DNA from: Bacteroidia bacterium
GTDB lineage: Bacteria; Bacteroidota; Bacteroidia; Bacteroidales; UBA932
Assembly: GCA_030529945.1 (NCBI GenBank)
Contig: JAUMVX010000008.1
Coordinates: forward strand, 1-64,000
Direction of reading: 5' to 3'
Length of the DNA: 64,000 nucleotides
A model generated the notes under the pieces. It made no database searches. It had not been told where the DNA came from and saw nothing but the letters and a program-made list of their open reading frames with translations. This document shows, piece by piece, positions 29,376 to 38,749 of this stretch; positions within the stretch are counted from its first letter, which is position 1; every line of letters starts with the position of its first letter. The translations under genes were made by a program, and so were the position numbers.

Positions 29376-30379
29376 TGAAAAAGGCAGTACTCGCCATAGC
29401 ATTATCCCTCGCGGCATCAGCCGTTTACGCGCAGAGTCCCGACAGCGTGCGGCTCGTCGCTCCGGTGGCGGACAGCGTGCATCTCTTCACCCCTGCGGCT
29501 GACAGCGTGCGTCTCGTCTCCACCGCTGCGGACAGCACACTCGTCCCGGAGCTTCCGGACACTCTTTCCCAGCGGCCTTCGGCCAATCGTGGCCGCAAAG
29601 CCCGCAAGGGCGGCAGCGCTGCAGCGGCGGAGCGTCCTTCGGAATGGACTGACGCCTATCTGGACACTGTGGACACGAAAAAGGCCTTCGTTCTGAACGA
29701 CTACGCTATGGTGGGCATCCATTACGGGGTCAGTTTCAACAGGATGTCCTTCAACCCCGTGTATCCTCAGACCTACATCTTCAGCCCCGAATATTACGGG
29801 GTAACAGTCTCGAAATACGGCAAGCTTTTCAATATGTACCCGAATTTCGGTCTGGAGGCCGGAATATTCTACGGACACGAAGGCTATAAGTTCAAGGAAA
29901 ACAAGGAGACTGGTGCCATAGCCTCGATCAAGGGAGCCACGGAGTGCCGCTTCACGGTGGTCGAGGCCCCTCTGATGGCCGCTATGCACATCGATTCGAA
30001 ATACTTCAAGCTCGTGGCCAATCTGGGCATCTACGCCGGCTACAGGCTGACCGTGGAGAGGATAGGAGAGAATGTCGCGGAGCAGTACAGGAATGATTTC
30101 ATCGAAGATATGGACCGCCGCTTCGACTACGGCCTGAGGGGCGCACTCGGCTTCGGAGTGGTGTTCTCCCCGGTCGAATTCCATCTCAAGGCGAATCTGC
30201 GCTACGGCTGGGGCACGATTTACGAGCCTGACTGGTACAGCGAATACTATTACCGTTTCGCCTATCCTTTCGACCTTATCGTGACGGGCAGCGTCTATAT
30301 ACATCTGGGCAGACGCACGGGCAAGACGAATGCCGCCCTCAAGAAAGAAGCATACAGAATGGTTTATGGCACAGAATAG
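29372..30379 (+). CDS. PorT-like outer-membrane beta-barrel protein
   Basis: A 335-residue protein with a signal peptide (about 1-21). A low-complexity segment follows with four related units (DSVRLVAPVA, DSVHLFTPAA, DSVRLVSTAA, DSTLVPELP) and then a basic stretch. The barrel starts near residue 110 (AMVGIHYGVSFNRMSFNP) and resembles the PorT/outer-membrane-beta-barrel family. PorT in Porphyromonas is linked to type IX secretion, but no other por genes are seen here, so the link is not supported in this window. It overlaps ispG by 14 nt. Confidence 0.75.
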   Translation: MMKKAVLAIALSLAASAVYAQSPDSVRLVAPVADSVHLFTPAADSVRLVSTAADSTLVPELPDTLSQRPSANRGRKARKGGSAAAAERPSEWTDAYLDTVDTKKAFVLNDYAMVGIHYGVSFNRMSFNPVYPQTYIFSPEYYGVTVSKYGKLFNMYPNFGLEAGIFYGHEGYKFKENKETGAIASIKGATECRFTVVEAPLMAAMHIDSKYFKLVANLGIYAGYRLTVERIGENVAEQYRNDFIEDMDRRFDYGLRGALGFGVVFSPVEFHLKANLRYGWGTIYEPDWYSEYYYRFAYPFDLIVTGSVYIHLGRRTGKTNAALKKEAYRMVYGTE

Positions 30380-31685
30380 ACTTCAGACATTGACCGTAAA
30401 GGTCGGAAATGTCCTTATCGGCGGAGGCAATCCCATCGCGGTGCAGACTATGTGCAATACTCACACTTCCGACGTGGACTCTACCGTCGCGCAGTGCGTC
30501 AGACTCGCATCGGCAGGGGCGCAGGTGATACGCATAACCGTCCCGGGACCCGCGGAGGTGGAATGTATGAAGAAGATCCGCTCGCGTCTTCGCGAGGCCG
30601 GAGTGGAGACTCCCCTGGTGGCGGACATACATTTTTCCGCCGACACGGCCATCGCGGTGGCCCCGCACGTGGAGAAGGTCCGGATAAATCCGGGCAATTT
30701 CCACCGCGACCACGGGCAGGCGCGGCTGCGCTTTGCGGAGCTGATAGAGGTCTGCCGGCAGCACGGGACCGCCATACGGATAGGTCTGAACCACGGTTCT
30801 CTGGGCAGCTATATCACCGAAAAATACGGCAACACTCCCTTCGCTATGGCACGTGCCGCTATGGAGTGGCTGGAAATGTGCATAGAACGGGATTTCTATC
30901 AGGTGGTAGTGTCCCTGAAAGCCAGCAATACCCTCGTGATGGTGGAAGCTTACCGGCAGCTGGTCTGCCTGATGAAAGAACGCGGTGTGGTCTTCCCCCT
31001 GCATATCGGCGTTACGGAGGCCGGAAACGGGGACTCCGGGCGCATCAAGTCCTGCGTGGGTATTTCTACCCTGCTGAGCGAGGGTATCGGGGATACTCTG
31101 AGAGTTTCCCTGACTGAGGATCCGGCAAACGAGATTCCCGTAGGCCGGTATCTTGCCGACCGCTACGCTCATCTGCTTCACTCCTCCCTGCGCGGCCTCA
31201 GCATCAGCGGACGCACTGCAACGGCGACTTATGAAGCCCCTTCCCGGGAGCGTCTTCTGCTGGACTATGCCTGCGACTTCGGAAAACGCCTGCTGGACAA
31301 GGAATTGGACGAAGTCCACCTGAGCGGTCCCCTGTGCTCCGGGGGCTACGGGGAGTATCTGGAGGATGAGCTTCTGCAGGCTTGCCGGCGCAGATTCTAC
31401 CGGACGGAGTATATCGCCTGCCCCGGCTGCGGACGCACGATGTATAACCTTCAGGCGACGTTCGAGCAGGTCAAGGCGCGCACTTCGCATCTGAAGAATG
31501 TGGTCATCGCGGTGATGGGCTGCATAGTGAACGGTCCGGGCGAGATGGCCGACGCGGACTGGGGCTATGTCGGCGAAGGCGGTCACAAAGTCTCGATCTA
31601 TCGCAAGGGAGAGGTCGTGCTGCGGCACGTTCCCGATAGCGAGGCTATCGACAGGCTGCTGGAACTGATCGAGGCTGAGAGCTGA
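30366..31685 (+). CDS. ispG: 4-hydroxy-3-methylbut-2-enyl diphosphate synthase IspG (GcpE)
   Basis: A 439-residue enzyme of the MEP isoprenoid pathway that reductively converts MEcPP to HMBPP with a 4Fe-4S cluster. ATG 30366 is preferred over the longer frame from 30330 because it gives the usual start. The TIM barrel runs from IAVQTMCNTHTSDVDSTV to RVSLTEDPANEIPVGRY; the cluster cysteines lie in CPGCGRT and MGCIVNGPGE near the C terminus. The sequence motifs are of the Bacteroidota/Chlamydia type, whose proteins are normally about 600 residues because of an inserted middle domain. Here only about 70 residues join the two domains, so most of that insertion is missing. It overlaps the barrel gene by 14 nt. 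Confidence 0.93.
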   Translation: MAQNRLQTLTVKVGNVLIGGGNPIAVQTMCNTHTSDVDSTVAQCVRLASAGAQVIRITVPGPAEVECMKKIRSRLREAGVETPLVADIHFSADTAIAVAPHVEKVRINPGNFHRDHGQARLRFAELIEVCRQHGTAIRIGLNHGSLGSYITEKYGNTPFAMARAAMEWLEMCIERDFYQVVVSLKASNTLVMVEAYRQLVCLMKERGVVFPLHIGVTEAGNGDSGRIKSCVGISTLLSEGIGDTLRVSLTEDPANEIPVGRYLADRYAHLLHSSLRGLSISGRTATATYEAPSRERLLLDYACDFGKRLLDKELDEVHLSGPLCSGGYGEYLEDELLQACRRRFYRTEYIACPGCGRTMYNLQATFEQVKARTSHLKNVVIAVMGCIVNGPGEMADADWGYVGEGGHKVSIYRKGEVVLRHVPDSEAIDRLLELIEAES

Positions 31686-31748
31686 CCCCGGTCCCTCACG
31701 GCTGATTCCCGGCGCGGAGCCGCTTCAAGCTGCAGTTAGTGATTCCCG

Positions 31749-32408
31749 CTAAGCGGGTAATTCGGCGAGGATGGTCTCGCAGGCGCGGACTTCCTGTCCG
31801 AGGGCGACCTTTATGTCGGCATCGAGCGGCAGGTACATATCTATGCGCGAGCCGAATTTTATGATACCGCACTGCTTGCCGGCGACGGTGCTCAGACCCG
31901 GTTTCGAGTAGCAGACTATGCGGCGAGCGAATGTGCCGGCGAGCTGCTTGAAGAATACGTCGTGTCCGCCGGGAGTGCGTATGCAGGTGCAGCTGTGCTC
32001 ATTCTCTTCGGATGCCTTGGGCTTGAAAGCCAGAAAATGCTCTCCCGGATGGTACTGATAATAGGTGACGACCCCGTCCACCGGCCAGAAATTCGCGTGC
32101 ACATCGAAAAAGTCCATATAAACTGACAGCTGTATGCACTCGCGCCTGAGCCATTCCGGCTCATACACTTTCTCTATTATCACCACTCTCCCGTCTGCGA
32201 CGGAGGTTACCTTGCGTCCGTCCCCCGCAGCCTTGCGGCGCGGTACGCGGAAAAATGCCGTCTGCCAGGTGCAGACCAGGGCGAACAGAAGCACCAGAGG
32301 CCAGGTTATCCAGGGATTGTGCACAAATACCGCAAGCGGTATCAATATGGCCAGAGCCGTGAGATACACAAGCGCGAGAGTTCCGTATGAATTGTGGTCG
32401 AGAGTCAT
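31749..32408 (-). CDS. psd: Phosphatidylserine decarboxylase, proenzyme
   Basis: A 219-residue membrane-associated enzyme making phosphatidylethanolamine. ATG 32408 is chosen because it directly precedes the usual N terminus with two membrane segments (about 11-50); upstream codons in that frame overlap cdsA. Conserved features are the DGRVV segment, MDFFDVHANFWPVDG and the C-terminal KFGSRID, whose Gly-Ser is the autocleavage site that yields the pyruvoyl group. It is downstream of cdsA with a 22-nt gap and converges on ispG. A CCCGC/GCGGG hairpin overlaps its stop codon (31745-31757). Confidence 0.93.
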   Translation of the reverse strand: MTLDHNSYGTLALVYLTALAILIPLAVFVHNPWITWPLVLLFALVCTWQTAFFRVPRRKAAGDGRKVTSVADGRVVIIEKVYEPEWLRRECIQLSVYMDFFDVHANFWPVDGVVTYYQYHPGEHFLAFKPKASEENEHSCTCIRTPGGHDVFFKQLAGTFARRIVCYSKPGLSTVAGKQCGIIKFGSRIDMYLPLDADIKVALGQEVRACETILAELPA

Positions 32409-32430
32409 AGCCTGGAGGGTGCCGGGACGG

Positions 32431-33264
32431 TTAGAAGAGGTTGAACACGACAAGATAGATGGCTGCGCAGCAGACGGCGAAGATGGTGCTGTCGAAACGG
32501 TCCAGCATACCGCCGTGCCCCGGGATGATGTTTCCGGCATCTTTCACCGAACACCAGCGTTTCCACTGCGATTCGAAAAGGTCGCCGTAAACTCCTCCTA
32601 TATGGATGGTGACAGCAAGTCCCAGACAGTGACAGAGAGGGAAATGAAAAATCCCCGCGAAATGCAGTATGGCAGCGAAAACCAGAGCCAGAAACAGTCC
32701 TCCCCAGAACCCCACCCAGGACTTCTTCGGGGAGATGCTCGGGAAGAGCTTGCGTCTGCCCTCTTTCTGTCCGAAGGCGGTCCCGAAACAGAAGGCGCCG
32801 ATGTCTGAACCCCAGTTTATGATGAAGAAGCAGAGCAGCAGCACCGCGCTGAAATTACCCTCCGAGTCGAAGGCCAGAAGATTCACGAGCGAGAGCGGAG
32901 CCGCTATGTACAGCAGGCCGGTGTAGATGAAAGGAAACTTCCCGAAATTCTCCCTATCCTTTTCATAGAGAGAATAAACCATCAGAACGAGCAGCGGTAC
33001 GAGGGCGCAGGATATGAACTTTGCCGGCAGGCCGTAGCACTGCAGGAAGAAAATCAGCAGGAACAGCGTCACTCCGGTCGCGATGGCGATGATGCGGGAG
33101 TTCCTGTAGAGATCCCCCATAGTCATCCTGTAGAATTCGTGCATCATCGATATCATCATCAAGATGATGAATGCGGCAAAGAGATATCTGTTTATCAGCA
33201 GGCAGGCCAGAATCACAAGGACAAAGCCCACCCCCGATATGGTACGTACCACTACGTTCTTCAT
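32431..33264 (-). CDS. cdsA: Phosphatidate cytidylyltransferase CdsA
   Basis: A 277-residue polytopic membrane protein with about seven helices. The family signature is intact near the C terminus as SQWKRWCSVKDAGNIIPGHGG followed by LDRFDS. It makes CDP-diacylglycerol, the substrate for phosphatidylserine synthesis, so it works upstream of psd. It begins 3 nt after ftsH ends on the minus strand. Confidence 0.95.
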   Translation of the reverse strand: MKNVVVRTISGVGFVLVILACLLINRYLFAAFIILMMISMMHEFYRMTMGDLYRNSRIIAIATGVTLFLLIFFLQCYGLPAKFISCALVPLLVLMVYSLYEKDRENFGKFPFIYTGLLYIAAPLSLVNLLAFDSEGNFSAVLLLCFFIINWGSDIGAFCFGTAFGQKEGRRKLFPSISPKKSWVGFWGGLFLALVFAAILHFAGIFHFPLCHCLGLAVTIHIGGVYGDLFESQWKRWCSVKDAGNIIPGHGGMLDRFDSTIFAVCCAAIYLVVFNLF

Positions 33265-33267
33265 AAG

Positions 33268-35334
33268 CTAAACTGTTTCTCCGGATGCGGAAGAAGTCCC
33301 GTCAGAGTCCGCTTCCCCGGGTACGGAAGCGCTGCTGTCAGCAGCGGGCTGCTCAGGCGCGGAAGTCTCTTCCGGCTTCCTTTCGTCGGAAGGAGGGAGC
33401 ACCTTCGGCCCCAGAATCTTCTCGACATCATCCGCAAATATAACTTCTTTTTCCAGAAGTAGAGCGGCAACCTGCAGAAATCCTTCCTTATGGCTACTCA
33501 AAAGCTCATAACTGCGGTCGTGTATCATCTTCACGAGTGCCTTGACCTCGCTGTCCATCACCTCGGCGGTCTTCTCGCTGTAAGGTCTGGTGAGTTCATA
33601 TCCGCGCGAGCCCGTGGAGTCGTAGAAAGAGAGCAGGCCGACCTTGTCGGACATACCGTAATACTGCACCATACCGTAGGCCATACGGGTGAGCCTTTCG
33701 AGGTCGTTCTGGGCTCCTGTGGAAGGCTCCCCGTTTACGATCTCCTCGGCTACGCGCCCTCCGATGAGCGAGCACATCTCGTCTATCATCTGGGATCTGG
33801 TCCAGAGCTTTCTCTCCTCCGGCAGATACCAGGCTGCTCCGAGTGCCTGTCCGCGAGGGATGAGCGTCACCTTGAAGAGAGGATTCGCGTAAGGCAGAAG
33901 CCAGCTGACCACCGCGTGTCCGGCCTCGTGATGGGCTATGGAGTTCTTCTCCTTCACGGTCATTATGGAACCCTTCTTCTCCAGGCCGCCTATGATGCGG
34001 TCCACGGCATCGAGGAAATCCTGCCTGTCTATCTCGCTCTTGCCCCTGCGTGCAGCGGTGAGGGCGGCCTCGTTGCAGACATTGGCGATGTCGGCTCCCG
34101 AGAAGCCCGGCGTGTGCTTCGCCATAAAGTCCACATCGAAATCGGAGGCTATCTTGAGCCCTTTCATATGCACCTTGAAAATCTCCTCGCGTTCCTTGAG
34201 CTCCGGCAGGTCCACGTGGATCTGCCTGTCGAAACGTCCGGCGCGCAGCAGGGCCTTGTCGAGGATGTCGGCACGGTTCGTGGCGGCAAGCACAATGACG
34301 CCGGAGTTCGAGCCGAAACCGTCCATCTCGGTCAGGAGCTGGTTTAGGGTGTTCTCCCGCTCGTCATTCGAGGAGAAGCCGGCATTCTTGCCACGGGCGC
34401 GTCCGACCGCGTCGATCTCGTCTATGAACACTATGCACGGAGCCTTCTCTTTAGCCTGCTTGAACAGGTCGCGCACGCGCGAGGCTCCGACTCCTACGAA
34501 CATCTCCACGAAATCGGAACCGGAAATGGAGAAGAACGGCACGTTCGCCTCCCCCGCCACAGCCTTCGCGAGCAGGGTCTTGCCGGTTCCCGGAGGGCCC
34601 ACCAGAAGGGCTCCCTTAGGAATCTTGGCGCCCAGGGCCGTATATTTCTGAGGGTTCTTCAGGAAATCCACTATCTCGACGACCTCCTCCTTCGCGCCGT
34701 ACATTCCGGCCACGTCCTTGAAGGTCACGTTCACCTGGTTCTTGTCCGTAAGCTTGCCCGGGGCCTTGCCCACGCTGAAGATGCCGCCGCCGCCCCCGCC
34801 GCCGGGACCTCCGCCCATAGAGCGGTTCATTCCGCGGAACATCCACACCCACATAAGTATGAGGAGCAGAGGGAACATTATCCATTCGAAGATATTGCTC
34901 CAGACTTTAGAGTCGTTCTCCATCACTATCTTGGCACGGGATTCCACAGGCAGGGCCGCATTCAGCTCGCCGAATTCCTTCTCGGCGTCGAACTTCCCGG
35001 AAACCAGGAAAATGAAATGCGGGGACTTCTCGGGAACCTGTCCGCCGGCGAACTTGCCCGCATATTTGGCTATGCGGTCCGGACGGATGGTCACGTTGCC
35101 CTTGAAGTCGTTCCGTATGAAGTGTATTTCCTTCACGTCCCCGGCAGCTATCATCTCCTGCACTTCCGCCCATTCGATTTTCTGAGGGGCGGGGCCGTTG
35201 CCGCCGAGCAGCATCCACAGGATGGCTCCTATCAGGAGGATGTAGAGCCAGGATATGTTCAGACGGACCCGGACGATTTTCCTTCCGGGTTTTTTCGGGT
35301 CCCTGTTTTCAGTATTATCGTTATTATCAGCCAT
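33268..35334 (-). CDS. ftsH: ATP-dependent zinc metalloprotease FtsH
   Basis: A 688-residue inner-membrane AAA+ protease. Two membrane segments (about 28-45 and 150-168) flank a periplasmic domain, followed by a Gly-rich linker (174-184), Walker A GPPGTGKT (246-253), Walker B IVFIDEID, the SRH region and zinc site HEAGH (469-473). The C-terminal tail is low-complexity and acidic. It degrades membrane and regulatory proteins. It sits between rsfS (88-nt gap) and cdsA (3-nt gap), an arrangement common in Bacteroidota. Confidence 0.97.
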   Translation of the reverse strand: MADNNDNTENRDPKKPGRKIVRVRLNISWLYILLIGAILWMLLGGNGPAPQKIEWAEVQEMIAAGDVKEIHFIRNDFKGNVTIRPDRIAKYAGKFAGGQVPEKSPHFIFLVSGKFDAEKEFGELNAALPVESRAKIVMENDSKVWSNIFEWIMFPLLLILMWVWMFRGMNRSMGGGPGGGGGGGIFSVGKAPGKLTDKNQVNVTFKDVAGMYGAKEEVVEIVDFLKNPQKYTALGAKIPKGALLVGPPGTGKTLLAKAVAGEANVPFFSISGSDFVEMFVGVGASRVRDLFKQAKEKAPCIVFIDEIDAVGRARGKNAGFSSNDERENTLNQLLTEMDGFGSNSGVIVLAATNRADILDKALLRAGRFDRQIHVDLPELKEREEIFKVHMKGLKIASDFDVDFMAKHTPGFSGADIANVCNEAALTAARRGKSEIDRQDFLDAVDRIIGGLEKKGSIMTVKEKNSIAHHEAGHAVVSWLLPYANPLFKVTLIPRGQALGAAWYLPEERKLWTRSQMIDEMCSLIGGRVAEEIVNGEPSTGAQNDLERLTRMAYGMVQYYGMSDKVGLLSFYDSTGSRGYELTRPYSEKTAEVMDSEVKALVKMIHDRSYELLSSHKEGFLQVAALLLEKEVIFADDVEKILGPKVLPPSDERKPEETSAPEQPAADSSASVPGEADSDGTSSASGETV

Positions 35335-35422
35335 AAGCTTTTTCTATTCGTTGTCTTCAGTCTTCGTCAAGCCTTTCTCCGGCTACTTCGGTCACAGCTC
35401 CGGGCCTTTCTTGCCTTTTCCG

Positions 35423-35803
35423 TCACAGCTCCTTTTCAGCCTTGCGCGGGATTCTGCGCTCTTTCCAGACTTTCTTCGGGGCATCGGCCCAGAGGTCTTC
35501 CAGGCGGTAGAATTCGCGATACTCGGTCAGAAAAACGTGAATCACTATGTTCCCGTAGTCGAGAATGATCCAGAAATTGTTCTCGAGACCCTGGGTGCGC
35601 AGCGGCTTGCGTCCGAGCTCTTCACGGGTCTTCTTGATGATATTGTCCGCTATGGCCGCGACATTCGTGGTGGAGTCACCGTTCGCGATTACGAAAAGGT
35701 CAGCTATGGCTGAACCTAATGGTCTGAGGTCCAGAGAAATGACATTCTGTCCCTTTTTCTCCTGAATGGCATCGGCGATGACGCGGAGGTCGTGTGTAAT
35801 CAT
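35423..35803 (-). CDS. rsfS: Ribosomal silencing factor RsfS
   Basis: A 126-residue member of the RsfS/Iojap family, which binds ribosomal protein uL14 and blocks subunit joining in starvation. Typical motifs are present: AIQEKKGQNVISLDLR, FVIANGDSTTNVAAIAD and WIILDYGNIVIHVF. Length is normal. It heads the ftsH-cdsA-psd run and is transcribed from the minus-strand member of the divergent promoter pair at 35820-35839. Confidence 0.93.
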   Translation of the reverse strand: MITHDLRVIADAIQEKKGQNVISLDLRPLGSAIADLFVIANGDSTTNVAAIADNIIKKTREELGRKPLRTQGLENNFWIILDYGNIVIHVFLTEYREFYRLEDLWADAPKKVWKERRIPRKAEKEL

Positions 35804-35819
35804 TATTCTGATTTATGTT

Positions 35820-35839
35820 TAATTTTGCACACAAAGATA
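35820..35839. promoter_or_regulatory. Back-to-back -7 boxes for birA (+) and rsfS (-)
   Basis: TAATTTTG on the plus strand (35820-35827) and TATCTTTG on the minus strand (35839-35832) both fit TAnnTTTG and are only 4 nt apart. The two promoters therefore overlap, so simultaneous use is unlikely. Confidence 0.6.
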
Positions 35840-35862
35840 ATACAAAAATTCAACCAAATAAA

Positions 35863-36522
35863 ATGGCAGTACGAATACTCTGGCATAAGTGCCTGGATTC
35901 CACTAACAGCGAGGTCAGAAGGCGGATTTCGCAGCTTGACAATCTGTCAGTCACCGCCGCGTGGAGCCAGAGCGCCGGCCGCGGGCAGGCTGACCACAAA
36001 TGGCACAGCGCCCCGGGCGAGAATCTCACTTTCACTCTGCTGCTGAAGTTCACTCCGGAGTCCCCTCTCAAGGCTCGTGATTCGCTGCTGCAGAAGTCCA
36101 CGCCGGAGTTCCCTCTCAAGGCTCGGGATGCGCTGCTGCTCACGGAGACGATCACTTATGCGCTGCGCGAGTTCCTCGCCTCCGAAGGGGTAATCTCACG
36201 GATCAAATGGCCGAATGACATCTATGTGGGGGAGCTGAAAATCTGCGGGATCCTGATCGAAAACATTCTGGAGGGGGATGATGTGGCGGCGAGTATCATA
36301 GGCGTGGGGCTGAATCTGAACCAGACCGTCTTCCCCCCGGACATTCCGAATCCGACTTCGCTCGCGCTCCTGACCGGGCGCAGCAACTCTCCCGAAGCGG
36401 CTCTGGAGAAGCTCTGCGGGTATATCGAAACTTCTGTGGAACTGCTCCGGACTCCGGAAGGGCGCGAGCGCCTCGACGAGTATTTCAATGCTCATATGTT
36501 CCGGCGAGCGCCCGGCGACTGA
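35863..36522 (+). CDS. birA: Biotin--[acetyl-CoA-carboxylase] ligase, catalytic-domain form
   Basis: A 219-residue biotin protein ligase without an N-terminal DNA-binding domain. ATG 35863 (MAVRILWHKCLDSTNSEV) matches family starts and lies about 30 nt after the predicted transcription start. Motifs are WSQSAGRGQADHKW-HSAPGENL and IKWPNDIYV with ICGILIEN. Two oddities are visible. A 48-nt duplication (36046-36090 and 36094-36138) repeats TPExPLKARDxLL inside the central fold. The protein also stops soon after FNAHMFRR, lacking the small C-terminal beta domain of about 45 residues found in most relatives. It may still be active, but both features make that uncertain. Confidence 0.85.
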   Translation: MAVRILWHKCLDSTNSEVRRRISQLDNLSVTAAWSQSAGRGQADHKWHSAPGENLTFTLLLKFTPESPLKARDSLLQKSTPEFPLKARDALLLTETITYALREFLASEGVISRIKWPNDIYVGELKICGILIENILEGDDVAASIIGVGLNLNQTVFPPDIPNPTSLALLTGRSNSPEAALEKLCGYIETSVELLRTPEGRERLDEYFNAHMFRRAPGD

Positions 36523-36533
36523 ACCGGAAGGAT

Positions 36534-37193
36534 TCAGTCGCAGCGGAGGGCGGCGATGGTGCCGCGCGGGTCGCCGCTTAGGAAGACTGAACTTCCGGCG
36601 ACGAGAATGTCAGCACCAAGGGAGCGGAGACGGGCGGAATTGGACGGCGTGACGCCGCCGTCCACCTCGAGAAGGCACTGCGGATTCCTGAGGGACACTT
36701 CGCGCTTCAGGGCTGCGAGTCTGGAGTAGCTCTCTTCGATGAACGACTGGCCGCCGAAGCCTGCGTAAACGGACATAAGTACGAGATAGTCAGCACTTCC
36801 GATATACGGATAGACGTTTTCGAGCGGAATGTCGGGGTTGAACACCAGACCGGCTTTCATCCCCAGGCGCCTGATGGCGGCGAGCAGTTCGCAAGGGTCG
36901 GTGCCGTCCCTGCGTGCGGCTTCGAGATGGAAACTGAGCATATCGATGCCGCAGGAGGCGAACCTTTCGAAGTATTTCTCGGGATGCACTATCATAAGAT
37001 GGGCGTCCAGAGGTTTGGAGGCTATCTTCGCTATGGGTTCGATGACCGGGAAACCGAAGGAGATGTTCGGCACGAGGGTGCCGTCCATCACATCGAGATG
37101 AATTATATCCGCAACCTCATCGAGGATGCGGATATCTTTTTCCAGATTCAGAAAATCTGCTGCAAGTATGGAAGGAGCTATCTGTAATTGCAT
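36534..37193 (-). CDS. rpe: Ribulose-phosphate 3-epimerase
   Basis: A 219-residue TIM-barrel enzyme interconverting ribulose-5-phosphate and xylulose-5-phosphate in the pentose phosphate pathway. Characteristic residues are SILAADFLNLEKD, HLDVMDGTLVPNISFG, the DAHLMI and MSVYAGFGGQ-SFIEES segments and the phosphate site VDGGV. Full length. It overlaps the end of pepD by 16 nt, so the two are co-transcribed, and it converges on birA with an 11-nt gap. Confidence 0.96.
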   Translation of the reverse strand: MQLQIAPSILAADFLNLEKDIRILDEVADIIHLDVMDGTLVPNISFGFPVIEPIAKIASKPLDAHLMIVHPEKYFERFASCGIDMLSFHLEAARRDGTDPCELLAAIRRLGMKAGLVFNPDIPLENVYPYIGSADYLVLMSVYAGFGGQSFIEESYSRLAALKREVSLRNPQCLLEVDGGVTPSNSARLRSLGADILVAGSSVFLSGDPRGTIAALRCD

Positions 37194-38602
37194 ACTACAT
37201 CAGTGAGATGGGCTACGAACATATCCAGTGATTTCAGATCCATCCTCTCGCCCGGAGCGTGCACGCCCTTCAGGGTAGGACCGAAAGAGATCATATCCAG
37301 CCCCGGGAACTTCTCGAGGAAGAGACCGCACTCGAGTCCGGCGTGTATAGCCTTGACTATAGGGTCTTTATGGAAGAGCTTGCGGTAGGACTCCACGCAG
37401 ACTTCCAGAACGTGGGAGTTCATATCCGGCTTCCAGCCCGGGTACTCGGAGAAATGTTCGCATTCCGCTCCGGCGGCTGCGAAATTCTTCGCCACTGCGG
37501 CGGCTATCTTGCGGCACTCGCTAGTGACGGAGCTTCTCTGGCTCGTGGTGACGGTGATGACTCCCTTTTCCACCATCCGCACGGAGGCGAGGTTAGTGGA
37601 TGTTTCCGGCAGTCCTTCGATGTCCGGACTCATAGTGATGACTCCGTGAGGGCAGGTGGTCAGGCTTCTGAGCAGATTCTCGCAGGTGAAGGCGTCGATG
37701 GCCTTGTCGTTGGAGTTGTCCCGGGAGGCGGTGAAGCGGATATCAGGCTCGTCTGCGGCATATTCCTTTTTCTTCTCTTCTCCGTAGCTGAGGAAGCGCG
37801 CTATGGTGGCGTCGGCATCCGGAACCGCGATATGCACTTCGCAGTCACGCGAGAGAGCGTTATGCTTGCCGCCGCCCTTGATGAGGAAAAGCTGAAGGCC
37901 ATACGGAAGCTCGCCCAGGAGGAAGGATGCCATCGCAGGCACCGTGTTCAGCCTGTGGCAGGTGATGTCGTCGCCGCTGTGGCCGCCTCTGGCTCCGTCT
38001 ATCTTCAGGCTGAGGCGTTTCCACTCAGCTCTGCAATTCTCTGTAGTGTAATGGAAACGGGCTACGGTGTTCACACCGCCGGCGCAGCCTATGCAGAACT
38101 CCCCTTCTTCCTCGGAGTCGAGGTTTATGAGCACCTTTCCGTCGAAAAAGCCCTCTTCGAGAGCCATCGCGCCGTCCATACCGGTCTCTTCTGAAATGGT
38201 GAAGAGGCACTCTATCCTGCCCATAGGGAGGTCGCTTTCCAGAAGGGCGAGGCCGGCCGCTATGCCTATGCCGTCGTCCGCGCCGAGGGTGGTCTCCTTG
38301 GCGATCATCCAGCCGTCCTCGATGACGTAATCAATAGGGTCTTTAAGGAAGTCGTGGCTTGAGCCGGCCACTTTCTCGCAGACCATATCCTGATGGCCCT
38401 GGAGGACCAGCGTAGGCACGTATTCCTTCCCCGGAGAAGCCTCTTTCGTGATGAGGACATTTCCTGTTTCGTCGGTTTTGCAATTCAGTGAGCGGGAGGC
38501 CGCGAATTCCTGAAGGAATGCTGTCATAGGGGCCTCGTGTCCGGATTCCCTCGGAATACGGGTTATCTGCTTGAAGATATCAAGAACGGTTTTAGAATCC
38601 AT
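37178..38602 (-). CDS. pepD: Aminoacyl-histidine dipeptidase (PepD, M20 family)
   Basis: A 474-residue cytoplasmic zinc dipeptidase acting on Xaa-His and other dipeptides. Metal-binding motifs are VLQGHQDMVCEK, the ADDGIG segment and SEETGMDGA; full family length. The ATG at 38602 (MDSKTVLDIFK) is preferred over 38614 because the predicted transcription start near 38620 would leave almost no leader for the latter. It is first in an operon with rpe. Confidence 0.92.
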   Translation of the reverse strand: MDSKTVLDIFKQITRIPRESGHEAPMTAFLQEFAASRSLNCKTDETGNVLITKEASPGKEYVPTLVLQGHQDMVCEKVAGSSHDFLKDPIDYVIEDGWMIAKETTLGADDGIGIAAGLALLESDLPMGRIECLFTISEETGMDGAMALEEGFFDGKVLINLDSEEEGEFCIGCAGGVNTVARFHYTTENCRAEWKRLSLKIDGARGGHSGDDITCHRLNTVPAMASFLLGELPYGLQLFLIKGGGKHNALSRDCEVHIAVPDADATIARFLSYGEEKKKEYAADEPDIRFTASRDNSNDKAIDAFTCENLLRSLTTCPHGVITMSPDIEGLPETSTNLASVRMVEKGVITVTTSQRSSVTSECRKIAAAVAKNFAAAGAECEHFSEYPGWKPDMNSHVLEVCVESYRKLFHKDPIVKAIHAGLECGLFLEKFPGLDMISFGPTLKGVHAPGERMDLKSLDMFVAHLTDVVCNYR

Positions 38603-38627
38603 AAAAAAGGTCATTTTTTAGTGTCCA

Positions 38628-38658
38628 CAAAAATAACCATTTCTTTATGAAATACAAA
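38628..38658 (-). promoter_or_regulatory. Promoter of the pepD-rpe operon
   Basis: On the minus strand TTTG (38658-38655), 19 nt, then TATTTTTG (38635-38628): a textbook Bacteroidota -33/-7 pair. Confidence 0.7.
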
Positions 38659-38749
38659 TAAACTGCCCCGGAAGTAATGTTACTTGCAGAAGCGGGATGA
38701 ACGAGTCTTCAGTGATCCCTGATTATGAAACCTGAACCGGACGCCGGCT

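Noticed and set aside
29372..30379. PorT-like barrel as evidence for a type IX secretion locus here
   Set aside because: No other por or spr genes occur in the window, and the proteins nearby lack a recognisable type IX C-terminal signal.
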